Shown: one piece after another, positions 1-7,902 of the stretch
Layout: each line of letters opens with the position of its first letter
Numbering within the stretch: position 1 is the stretch's first letter
The notes under the pieces: generated by a model
The model's input: only the letters and a program-made list of their open reading frames with translations
Told to the model about the DNA's origin: nothing
The model's database searches: none
Position numbers and translations under genes: made by a program
Assembly (NCBI GenBank): GCA_018304605.1
Contig: JAGVVU010000018.1
Span: 6,278-38,807, forward strand
Length of the DNA stretch: 32,530 nt
Origin: Candidatus Aenigmatarchaeota archaeon
GTDB lineage: Archaea; Aenigmatarchaeota; Aenigmatarchaeia; GW2011-AR5
Direction: 5' to 3'

Positions 1-822
1 CTCGCCTGCCCGCTCAGCCACCTCGCCGGCGACTCTTAGGAGGTCCAGCGCCCGCCTTGCGTCGCCGTGCTCTTGTGCCGCCAACGCCGCGCATTTGCTG
101 AGCACCGAGTCGCTGACTACGCCCGGTCTGAAGCCTTCAGTGGCCCGTTCCATGAGTATATCCCTCAACTGCACCGCGTTGTAGGGCTTGAAAAGTATCT
201 CTTCCTCGGAAAGTGATGATTTCACCCGCAAGTCAAGGTTGTCCCTGAATGAGAGGTCGTTGGTGATGCCGATTATGGTTATGTGGCTTTTCTTGAGTTC
301 CTGGTTGATCCTTGTCAGGTTATAGAGAAAGTCATCGCCAACCTTCTTGACCAAAGCATCAATCTCGTCAAGTATTATTATGAACGTCGACTGCTTGCTG
401 TCTACGCGCTCGAAGAAGCGCCTGTATAGCACATCGGTCGGCAACCCAGTGTCTGGCACGCATTCCCCCATCTCCTTTAGCAGCTGCGCAAACAACCTGT
501 ACTCGGTATCCGCCACTTTCTTCATCTTGCAGTTGATGTAAACAGACCTCAGGCTCTTGCCTGATTGCTTGACAATTTCCTGCAGGTGCGCTATGAGGAA
601 TTTCGTGCATATGGTCTTTCCAGTTCCGCACGTCCCGTAAACGAATATGTTGTTAGGGTAGTAGCCCTTCAGGACCGGAGCCAGTATCGACCCGATTTGT
701 TGCAGTTCCGCGTCCCTATGTGATATCTTCTGGGGTATGAAAGAAGAAGAAAGTGCCTTCTTGTCGTTGAATATGTCTTCCTGTTCTATGTAACGAGCAA
801 AAATATTCTCAGTTGCTAACAC
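1..822 (-). CDS. cdc6: Orc1/Cdc6 family replication initiator (3' part cut by window edge)
   Basis: Reverse-strand translation from GTG at 822: LATENIFARYIEQEDIFNDKKALSSSFIPQKISHRDAELQQI...NNIFVYGTCGTGKTICTKFL (Walker A)...FIIILDEIDAL (Walker B)...NLDLRVKSSLSEEEILFKPYNAVQLRDIL...HGDARRALDLLRVAGEVAE; open to the window edge. Confidence 0.95.
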   Translation of the reverse strand, partial: MLATENIFARYIEQEDIFNDKKALSSSFIPQKISHRDAELQQIGSILAPVLKGYYPNNIFVYGTCGTGKTICTKFLIAHLQEIVKQSGKSLRSVYINCKMKKVADTEYRLFAQLLKEMGECVPDTGLPTDVLYRRFFERVDSKQSTFIIILDEIDALVKKVGDDFLYNLTRINQELKKSHITIIGITNDLSFRDNLDLRVKSSLSEEEILFKPYNAVQLRDILMERATEGFRPGVVSDSVLSKCAALAAQEHGDARRALDLLRVAGEVAERAGE

Positions 823-1197
823 GCTGATACCACCACCCCTTCGAATGGAAACCAGTATATGCTGAAAAATTTCCATACGTTGAACAACGCCTCATTATGC
901 CTTCGTCATCATACAATTTGCGTCGTACGCCGTAACCATCATTTCATTTGGAGAGTATATAAAACTTTTCCATCTTGAACATATGTTTTCATTGTTCTAG
1001 TTTTCAAGACATTAAACACCCCTACATTTCTTATGGAAGTCTAAGTTGAGTTCTTTTCCTAGTATAAGACTGTTATAGGAAGTGTAGGTAGTGTGTTTGC
1101 CGTAGGTTTTGACAAAAATTAAAAATATTTTCAATGTTTTACACAGGAAACATGGGGGTTGCTTAACGGTTACTACAACCAGAACCAAGAATGAAGC
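823..1197. other. Candidate replication origin (oriC): ORB-like G-rich elements and AT-rich tract next to cdc6
   Basis: Related elements CACCCCTACATTTCTTATGGAAG (1017-1039), inverted TTATAGGAAGTGTAGGTAGTGTG (1073-1095) and ACAGGAAACATGGGGGTT (1143-1160); AT-rich tract 1111-1140; another CCACCCCTTCGAATGGAAACC near 833-853. Confidence 0.45.
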
Positions 1198-2835
1198 TTA
1201 CCTATAAAGTTTTTCAGCATAGTCCTTTACCATCCGGTGTGTGTTGAATATAGCACCGGTTTCCATGGCACCCACAGACATTTCTGTATTATCAGGACCA
1301 AGGCCCTCTAATAAAGAGTATATTTCCGATGCATCTACATCGTCATTAGACTGCTCCCCACCAATAACCCACCCGTTCCTACCGTTAAAACCCTCAAGCC
1401 ACCACCCGTCCTGTGTACCGGCCTGAGGCACACCATTCAGGGCAGCGCACATCCCACTAGTTCCAGAAGCTTCAAGTGGTATCCTCGGTGTGTTGAGCCA
1501 TACATCGCTCCCGGATGCAAGGTATCGGCAGGTTTCCATGTTATAGTTTTCTACGAATACAGAAGGCATACCTTCACTGCTTAATTCTCCTGTATACCGT
1601 ATCACGCGAGACATCTCATCTTTGGCAGGTTCATTGTTTGGATGGGCTTTGCCGGCAAAAATAAGCTGGATTCCGTTTTTCCTTAGAACTTCCTTGAGCC
1701 TGCCCCTGTTTCTAAAAATAAGCTCAGGATTTTTGTACGAACTCCATCTCTGCCCGTCAAAATAAGACCCGTCAAACCGCCTCGCCCACGTAACCACGGG
1801 CCTGGAAGGGTCGATTGTAATACCATGTTTCTCCTGCAGGTACCGTGTCATCTCCTTTTTTGATGTCTCCCTGGCTGCTCTTATTTTTCTCCTGTCAATT
1901 GTCCCGGCGTTCGCAAGCAGTGAAGGGTCGTCTCTCCACCCGGGCAGGTCGCTGTCGTAAACCCCCCGGAAAGCGTCAGACGCCCATGTCGTATGGTGCA
2001 CGCCGTTTGTAACATAGTCAATATTGCGGTTGAACATGCGCGAGACTTCTCCATGCTTTCTTGAAACGGCATTAACGCGCCCGCTGCCGTTGAGCGCAAG
2101 CGTTGTCATGTTGAGAAAATCGTTTCCAGCGAAATCTCGTATATTGTGAGGCATTGTTCCGTTAAAGACACTATGGATCATGCCGTAATTGAAGCCGTCA
2201 TGCCCGGCAACCGGAGAATGGGTGGTGTAGACAGTACCCTGCCTTACTTTTTCTATACCCTCGCCACGCCTGAGACGTTCAGCAACCGCAAAGGCGGCAT
2301 GGCCTTCATTCAAATGCCACAGGCCTACGTCCTCCCCTACGGCCTCGAGCATCCTGACTCCGCCTATACCCAAGACAGTTTCCTGCAGGAGCCTCTCATA
2401 TTCGCCACCGAAATATATTCTTGATGTAATTCTTCTGTCGTAATCAGAGTTGTTGCATCCGCTCAATTCACTTGTATCCAGCAGATATACGCGGACGGCA
2501 CGCTTTCTGCCGTGCACATCGTATCTCCACGCGCCCACTTCAACATGGCGGTCATGCATGTCAATAGTAACTTTTTCAGGCTGCAGCGTCAGACCTTTCT
2601 CGCCGGGATCCCATCTCGGATATTCCTCCTGCTGTCTTCCGCCGACTATTCTCTGCGTAAAATAGCCCTCGGGGTAAAGAAAGGAAACAGCAACGAATTC
2701 GTAGGGGAATTCTTCATAGCTCAAGTCAGAAACAGACCTGGCAGTGTCGCCGGCCAAGCCGCCCAGTCCGCCGGAATACGTAGGAATACCGCTTTCCAGC
2801 ATTATCTCAGCAGTAAGATACGCCACAGTTTTCAT
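1198..2835 (-). CDS. Alpha-glucan (glycogen/maltodextrin) phosphorylase family protein, short form
   Basis: YLTAEIMLESGIPTYSGGLGGLAGDTARSVSDL, LNEGHAAF, TTHSPVAGHDGF, DVWLNTPRIPLEASGTSGMCAALNGV, DGWWLEGFNGRNGWVIG. Confidence 0.9.
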   Translation of the reverse strand: MKTVAYLTAEIMLESGIPTYSGGLGGLAGDTARSVSDLSYEEFPYEFVAVSFLYPEGYFTQRIVGGRQQEEYPRWDPGEKGLTLQPEKVTIDMHDRHVEVGAWRYDVHGRKRAVRVYLLDTSELSGCNNSDYDRRITSRIYFGGEYERLLQETVLGIGGVRMLEAVGEDVGLWHLNEGHAAFAVAERLRRGEGIEKVRQGTVYTTHSPVAGHDGFNYGMIHSVFNGTMPHNIRDFAGNDFLNMTTLALNGSGRVNAVSRKHGEVSRMFNRNIDYVTNGVHHTTWASDAFRGVYDSDLPGWRDDPSLLANAGTIDRRKIRAARETSKKEMTRYLQEKHGITIDPSRPVVTWARRFDGSYFDGQRWSSYKNPELIFRNRGRLKEVLRKNGIQLIFAGKAHPNNEPAKDEMSRVIRYTGELSSEGMPSVFVENYNMETCRYLASGSDVWLNTPRIPLEASGTSGMCAALNGVPQAGTQDGWWLEGFNGRNGWVIGGEQSNDDVDASEIYSLLEGLGPDNTEMSVGAMETGAIFNTHRMVKDYAEKLYR

Positions 2836-2922
2836 GAAGGTTCTCCATAGCCCTTCCTTAGAATTTGTCTGCCGCCAATAAAATACTTTATGTTCACACG
2901 CTCAGGCATGAAAAAGTATGAA

Positions 2923-3309
2923 CTAGACAAGTTCGAACTTGAAGCCATAATTTATGAGACCGCCGTGCCCGTCTTCATGCAGTTTTCTGAAGATTGACTT
3001 TACTTTCTGTCCGATTTCTATCTTTTTGTCCACGACGACACCGCTGATTACAGGTCCTTCGTCTAGTTTGACAAGCGCGACATTGTAAGGCGTGTTTCTC
3101 TCAAAACCAGAAGGACCAACATGAATCGTAGTATAACTAACTATTTCGCCGCGGCCGGAGAATGCAAAAGGCTGCAGATCATCATTGCCGCACTCGCATA
3201 CAAGCCGCGGGGGAAAATGCACTTGCCCGCACTTGCATGACGTGCCTACCATTGAGTATCTGTGCTTTGCCAGTCTCCACGACATCGGTACAGAACCCAT
3301 ATGCGGCAT
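2923..3309 (-). CDS. Zn-ribbon/OB-fold acyl-CoA-associated protein (DUF35 family)
   Basis: CxC...CxCG zinc ribbon (TSCKCGQVHFPPRLVCECG) followed by OB-like GRGEIVSYTTIHVGPSGFERNTPYNVALVKLDEGPVISGVV; downstream of thiolase and HMG-CoA synthase. Confidence 0.9.
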   Translation of the reverse strand: MPHMGSVPMSWRLAKHRYSMVGTSCKCGQVHFPPRLVCECGNDDLQPFAFSGRGEIVSYTTIHVGPSGFERNTPYNVALVKLDEGPVISGVVVDKKIEIGQKVKSIFRKLHEDGHGGLINYGFKFELV

Positions 3310-3311
3310 TA

Positions 3312-3443
3312 TTATTCAGCCTCGAATCCAGGACCAGTAAATGGAGTTTCTGACCCAGTAAGCATTCTCAATAAACCAATTGTAACTCTCTGTTTATCAA
3401 AATCAATGGGATACAATTCTTCTATCTCATTTAACCTATGCAC
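3312..3443 (-). CDS. Small ORF (43 aa), GTG start, or 3' part of a frame-split ORF
   Basis: Own translation: MHRLNEIEELYPIDFDKQRVTIGLLRMLTGSETPFTGPGFEAE; overlaps the stop of the 3431-3619 ORF and ends just before the DUF35 ORF. Confidence 0.4.
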   Translation of the reverse strand: MHRLNEIEELYPIDFDKQRVTIGLLRMLTGSETPFTGPGFEAE

Positions 3444-3619
3444 GTAACCAGCCCGCCTCGTATTTCAGCAGGCACATTTCTATATTCCATGGTAATGTGA
3501 CTTTCTGTATGTGAACTATAGCTACCGAGCCAAAATTCATGTTCCCCCTCTTCTCTGATTGTTAAAACCTCACCAGGCTTTAATTTTAATGAGTCAATAA
3601 ATTCATAATTTATTGGCAT
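3431..3619 (-). CDS. Small hypothetical protein (62 aa) within the mevalonate operon
   Basis: MPINYEFIDSLKLKPGEVLTIREEGEHEFWLGSYSSHTESHITMEYRNVPAEIRGGLVTCIG; start abuts thiolase stop. Confidence 0.5.
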   Translation of the reverse strand: MPINYEFIDSLKLKPGEVLTIREEGEHEFWLGSYSSHTESHITMEYRNVPAEIRGGLVTCIG

Positions 3620-4785
3620 TATCTCACCCTAGGCTCCTTTCCGAATATATTGACGACGGACGTGGCGCCGGATCCGCCTATGTTCAGGTTCAGTCCTATT
3701 TCCGCGCCGTTTATTGGGTTGAAGCAGTCACCCCTGAGCACGCGGACGATTTCTCCTATCTGTCTTATGCCCGTCGCGCCAACAGGATGCCCACACACCT
3801 TCAGGCCGCCGCTGGTGTTTGTCGGGATTTCGCCATTTAGGTCCATGGCGCCGCGCTCGACGAATTTTCCGCCTTTCCCTTTCTCGACAAAGCCAAGGTC
3901 CTCGAGCGCTATTATCTCGTTTATGGTAAAACAATCGTGGACTTCTGTAACGTTGATATCGGATGGGCGAAGCCCAGACGATTCGTAAGCTTTTTTTGCA
4001 GCCGCTTTCGTTGCGAGCAGTTCCGTGTAGGAGGCCCGGCTATGAAGCGCTATGGTGTCGCTTCCCTGCCCGCTTCCGAGAACATATACCGGCTGGACGT
4101 CGAGCGTTCTCGCCACATTTTCTGAAGCCAGCACGACAGCCGCAGCGCCGTCCGTGATGGGAGAGCAATCAAAAAGCCGGAGGGGGTCCGCAATGACTGC
4201 AGAATTCAACGCGTCCTCAAGCGTAATTGCCAACTGGAACTGCGCAAGCTTGTTCTTGAGGCCATTCTTGTGGTTGGTGACTGCCACGCTCGCCATCTGC
4301 TCACGCGTGGTGCCAAAATCATGCATATGTTTTCTTGCCATCAATGCGTAGAGTCCTGCAAATGTAAGGCCGATAGACGCTTCCCATTCCTGGTCGCCAG
4401 CCGCAGCCAAGGTAGTGAGCGCGCCGCTTCCGTGCACATCAGTCATCTTCTCCACGCCGACAACCAGTGCGACGTCGATGTCACCCGAAGCGATGGAGTG
4501 GTATGCCGAGCGGAAAGCAACGCTGCCCGAAGCGCACGCAGCCTCGCACCGGACAGCTGGAATTTTCATCTGCATGCTGTCTGCAAACAGTGCGCCAAGA
4601 TGTTCCTGCCCGACAAACCGTCCGGCAGACATGTTGCCGACGAACAAGCTCTGGACGGCATTTTTCTCGATCTTCGCATCTTTGATTGCGCCGAGTCCCG
4701 CTTCCGTGCCCAAGCTGCGCAGCGAGCGGTCCCAAAGCTCGCCAAATTTGCTTTGATAGCACCCAATAACTGCAACATTTCTCAT
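3619..4785 (-). CDS. Archaeal thiolase (acetyl-CoA C-acetyltransferase-like)
   Basis: CEAACASGSVAFRSA active Cys context, VHDCFTINEIIALEDLG, NTSGGLKVCGHPVGATGIRQ, LNIGGSGATSVVNIFG. Confidence 0.95.
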   Translation of the reverse strand: MRNVAVIGCYQSKFGELWDRSLRSLGTEAGLGAIKDAKIEKNAVQSLFVGNMSAGRFVGQEHLGALFADSMQMKIPAVRCEAACASGSVAFRSAYHSIASGDIDVALVVGVEKMTDVHGSGALTTLAAAGDQEWEASIGLTFAGLYALMARKHMHDFGTTREQMASVAVTNHKNGLKNKLAQFQLAITLEDALNSAVIADPLRLFDCSPITDGAAAVVLASENVARTLDVQPVYVLGSGQGSDTIALHSRASYTELLATKAAAKKAYESSGLRPSDINVTEVHDCFTINEIIALEDLGFVEKGKGGKFVERGAMDLNGEIPTNTSGGLKVCGHPVGATGIRQIGEIVRVLRGDCFNPINGAEIGLNLNIGGSGATSVVNIFGKEPRVR

Positions 4786-4795
4786 CTTGATTCAC

Positions 4796-5182
4796 CTAAG
4801 CCGGTCTTTTTTCCGCAGGGAACTCTAAAACATTGAAACCTCTGGGATTCGCAGCCCTGTCAAGTATAAGCGGACCATCGCATAAACTTCTGTCCATAAA
4901 TATAGCATCCGGAAATTCCTCTCTGATGTAGCCGAATGCATTCCTGGCATTATTGCATCCCCTGTATCTGCATCCTCCGGTCCCGTTGGCCTCCAGATAA
5001 ATGTTAACTTTGTCCTGCAAGCCGCTGCTGTTGTCAGAAACAACAAGGACATTCCTGCCCCTCTTCAGCTCCGTTTCAAGCGCTTCATGGACGGCTTTTG
5101 GCGCGAAGTATTCTGATCCTAAAAGCTGGATCGCACAGCTCTGTCCCACGTCACTGTTTTCAATAATGTAAACATTCGTCAT
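4796..5182 (-). CDS. Hypothetical protein (128 aa) between HMG-CoA synthase and thiolase; possibly receiver-like
   Basis: MTNVYIIENSDVGQSCAIQLLGSEYF...NVLVVSDNSSG...GGCRYRGCNNARNAFGYIREEFPDAIFMDRSLCDG; starts within a few nt of the HMGCS stop and ends ~10 nt before the thiolase start. Confidence 0.75.
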   Translation of the reverse strand: MTNVYIIENSDVGQSCAIQLLGSEYFAPKAVHEALETELKRGRNVLVVSDNSSGLQDKVNIYLEANGTGGCRYRGCNNARNAFGYIREEFPDAIFMDRSLCDGPLILDRAANPRGFNVLEFPAEKRPA

Positions 5183-5184
5183 GT

Positions 5185-6225
5185 TTATCCCTTCAATTTC
5201 TTTCTTAATTTTACATAAGTCCCGTAGTCTATGTACTCTTTTTTCGCGATATAATCAGCAGTCTTCTTTGCCCTGTCCCTTCTCTCAAGGATTTTGTCCG
5301 TTACCGTCAGCGCAAAGGCATCGCCACCGGCTCCGCTTCCGTACGATGTCAGTAGTATTTTCTGCCCGGGCTTTGCTACGTCAAGCAGAGCAGCAAGCGC
5401 AAGCAGCGACGCGCCGGAATATGTGTTTCCTATCTTCATAACTACAAGTCCAGGCATCAGCTTCTCCTTTCCTATTCCAAGCATCCTAGCCGCGCGCAGC
5501 GGGAATTTTCCGTTCGGTGTATGGAAAGCGACAAGATCGAAATCGCTGAATTTCATGCCTGTTTTTTTCATGAGGCCGTTCGCCGCGCCGGTGAGGTGCT
5601 TGAAGTATGCAGGCTCGCCGGTGAAGCGCGAGCCGTGGCGCGGGAAGTCCTCGCCTTCCCGCCTCCAAAAGTCCGGGGTGTCAGTTGTATATGAGTACGT
5701 CGCATCTATCGTAGCCAGCGGGTCGCGTCCGATGACAAACGCCGCGCCTCCGGCAGATGCCGTGTATTCCAGCGCATCCCCCGGGCGGCCCTGTGACGTG
5801 TCCGCGCCTATTGCCATGCCATATTCCACGTCCCCGGCACGGACTAGCGCGCTGCAGACCTGCATAGCAGCTGTGCCGGCCTTGCACGCAAATTCAAAAT
5901 CAGCGACCATGACGTCGGGCACTGCGCCGATCGCTTCTGCAACGATAGTTCCCGAAGGCTTGACGGCGTAGGGGTGCGATTCGCTCCCGATATAGAGCGC
6001 GCCTATCTGGCTGCCTGGTATGCCTGCGCGCGCCAACGCATTCCTCGCAGCCTCAACAGAAATCGTTACAGTGTCTTCGTCATCGTCGGGGACGCTCTTC
6101 TCGTCCACAAGCAACCCGTCTTTGATGGCCTGTGCATTCCCGTTCCAGACCTTTGCTATCTCCTCGACCTTTATGCGGAATCTCGGCACGTATGCGCCGT
6201 AACCGACTATACCGACTGGTTGCAT
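5185..6225 (-). CDS. Hydroxymethylglutaryl-CoA synthase (archaeal type)
   Basis: [44 protein letters not shown] (active Cys), [43 protein letters not shown]. Confidence 0.96.
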   Translation of the reverse strand: MQPVGIVGYGAYVPRFRIKVEEIAKVWNGNAQAIKDGLLVDEKSVPDDDEDTVTISVEAARNALARAGIPGSQIGALYIGSESHPYAVKPSGTIVAEAIGAVPDVMVADFEFACKAGTAAMQVCSALVRAGDVEYGMAIGADTSQGRPGDALEYTASAGGAAFVIGRDPLATIDATYSYTTDTPDFWRREGEDFPRHGSRFTGEPAYFKHLTGAANGLMKKTGMKFSDFDLVAFHTPNGKFPLRAARMLGIGKEKLMPGLVVMKIGNTYSGASLLALAALLDVAKPGQKILLTSYGSGAGGDAFALTVTDKILERRDRAKKTADYIAKKEYIDYGTYVKLRKKLKG

Positions 6226-6555
6226 TTCGATAGTAATGTCGAAAGATTTTTAAAGAAGGTACTAGCCTGCCAAAAGAATTAGAAGTACATTATAACGCAT
6301 GAACAGGACATGAATAAGAAAAGATTTTTATTCCTCTATTTTCAAATAAATGACAGGACGTACAGGCAACGTACCGAATCCTTTTCCGACGTAGTACGCA
6401 TTGGATTCGCCATCAGGTCAAGCTATCCAAGCATTCGACAGAGTAACGGGCCACCAACTTCCCATCTAAACAGAACCGTCCGCCACGAAGCTCCGGTTTT
6501 CTTAATCCTTCCATTGCAGAAAAGATGCGTTCAATCTTTTTTAAGCACATAACCG

Positions 6556-7356
6556 CTAGACGTAAGCCTCGAGAAAAGCGGCGATTATTATCAGGACTTC
6601 TGCTATACCGAGGAAGATCACGGAGTCTATGAAGATCTTCTCGAAATGCCCCTTGAATTTCTCGCGTATTATGCCGACTGACAGCATGCCGCCCGCCAGC
6701 GCGGCGACAAAATACGCGCCTATCTCAGGCACGCCGTGCAGCGCTATGGAGCCTAGGCCGGCCGGCACTCCGAGCAAGTACGCGATTTCCGGAGAAACGC
6801 CGTCCCTTATGAAGGAGTTTATTCCGAAGCCGACATAAACAGCTATCACCGAGGCGTTCCACGTAAGTATGAAGATGGCCCCGGCCCCGAATATTGTCGA
6901 GAGTATGAACATGATGATAAGCACCTGCGTGTTGTTTATCAGGAACAGCGAGAAGTCCTCGCCCTCCGTTGCGTTTCCTGTTATCGTCTTCCCCTGTGAC
7001 TTGAACCAGTCTTCCTGCATCTCAAAAGCCGCCCGCGCGTTCGGGAAAAATACGTAAATAAAGCTGAGCGCGACTATGGTGCCGAGGAAGAAGGCACCCA
7101 TCACATAGAAGAGTTTTTTGTGCCTGGCAAGGATGTTCTTGTGCAGCTTGTAGTCCTTTTTCTCCTCGAGCTCGAAGATTTTCTGGAAGAGCGGCATGAA
7201 CATTATTGTTATGAGGCTGACGGCGAAGACAGAAGCCTGCGCGGGGAATATCTGCAGCGCAAAGGACACGCCAATGAACGAGAACATCACAGCGATGAAA
7301 AATACATCCCATGGCCTTTTCTCGGCTTTTTTTGGCCTTAGAAGGGACTCAAGCAT
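6556..7356 (-). CDS. SpoIIM-like (stage II sporulation protein M / DUF95) integral membrane protein
   Basis: Multi-TM protein with FILSTIFGAGAIFILTWNASVIAVYVG...LGSIALHGVPEIGAYFVAALAGG; ATG at 7356 preferred over the ORF-track start (7392) because of its spacing from the TATA-like box at 7375-7384. Confidence 0.85.
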   Translation of the reverse strand: MLESLLRPKKAEKRPWDVFFIAVMFSFIGVSFALQIFPAQASVFAVSLITIMFMPLFQKIFELEEKKDYKLHKNILARHKKLFYVMGAFFLGTIVALSFIYVFFPNARAAFEMQEDWFKSQGKTITGNATEGEDFSLFLINNTQVLIIMFILSTIFGAGAIFILTWNASVIAVYVGFGINSFIRDGVSPEIAYLLGVPAGLGSIALHGVPEIGAYFVAALAGGMLSVGIIREKFKGHFEKIFIDSVIFLGIAEVLIIIAAFLEAYV

Positions 7357-7374
7357 ATTATTATCTGGTCCGCC

Positions 7375-7384
7375 AATATAAAAG
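7375..7384. promoter_or_regulatory. TATA-like box usable in both directions between the SpoIIM-like gene and the 7415 ORF
   Basis: AATATAAAAG on +, CTTTTATATT on -; ~20-30 nt from ATG 7356 (-) and ATG 7415 (+). Confidence 0.45.
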
Positions 7385-7414
7385 TAGCGCACAGGTCAAT
7401 TACAAGGCGATTTT

Positions 7415-7817
7415 ATGCTGCGAACCGTTCTTTATTTTGTCGGCTTTCTCTACTGGCCGCTGTTTTTTATCGGGGTCAGGAGCCTCTACTTCAGGTGCGA
7501 AATAACAGGAAAGAAGTTGGGGGCATCCTTGTTTTTGGCAGCCGGTGCTGCACCTCTATTTGATGCTTGGATCCGCGATTGTTCCTGTCACATTGATGCT
7601 CTTGCTCGGAAGAGCACATACCCGAAGGACAAAGATCAAGGTAATCGCACTTTCAGCATATCTCTACATATTCTGGCAGATGCTCCCAGAAATAAATTTG
7701 TACGTCGTCACGGCAGATTTGGCAGCCGTGGCAGCCATATTTATGGTAGGAAGGGCGAGAAAACACAAGGCAAAAGATGCAGTGTCAAAAGGCCCCATCA
7801 GCAAACTGTGGGAGTAG
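7415..7817 (+). CDS. Small membrane protein, apparently split between two frames
   Basis: Frame from 7415 gives MLRTVLYFVGFLYWPLFFIGVRSLYFRCEITGKKLGASLFLAAGAA; the other frame from ~7536-7545 continues VLHLYLMLGSAIVPVTLMLLLGR...INLYVVTADLAAVAAIFMVGRARKHK to stop at 7817. Confidence 0.45.
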
Positions 7818-7902
7818 TCAAATTCCACCCCTGATATGATAAGAAGGGTCAAAAGAAAGGGCTTTCGGAACTCTTTAATATGTTTTATTTAACTGCTAAG
7901 AT

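Noticed and set aside
4270-4836. 188-aa plus-strand ORF
   Set aside because: Antisense to thiolase; shadow ORF
5294-5971. 225-aa plus-strand ORF
   Set aside because: Antisense shadow of HMG-CoA synthase
6310-6552. 80-aa plus-strand ORF in the HMGCS/SpoIIM gap
   Set aside because: No domain-like features and no RBS; the minus strand of the same gap looks more protein-like
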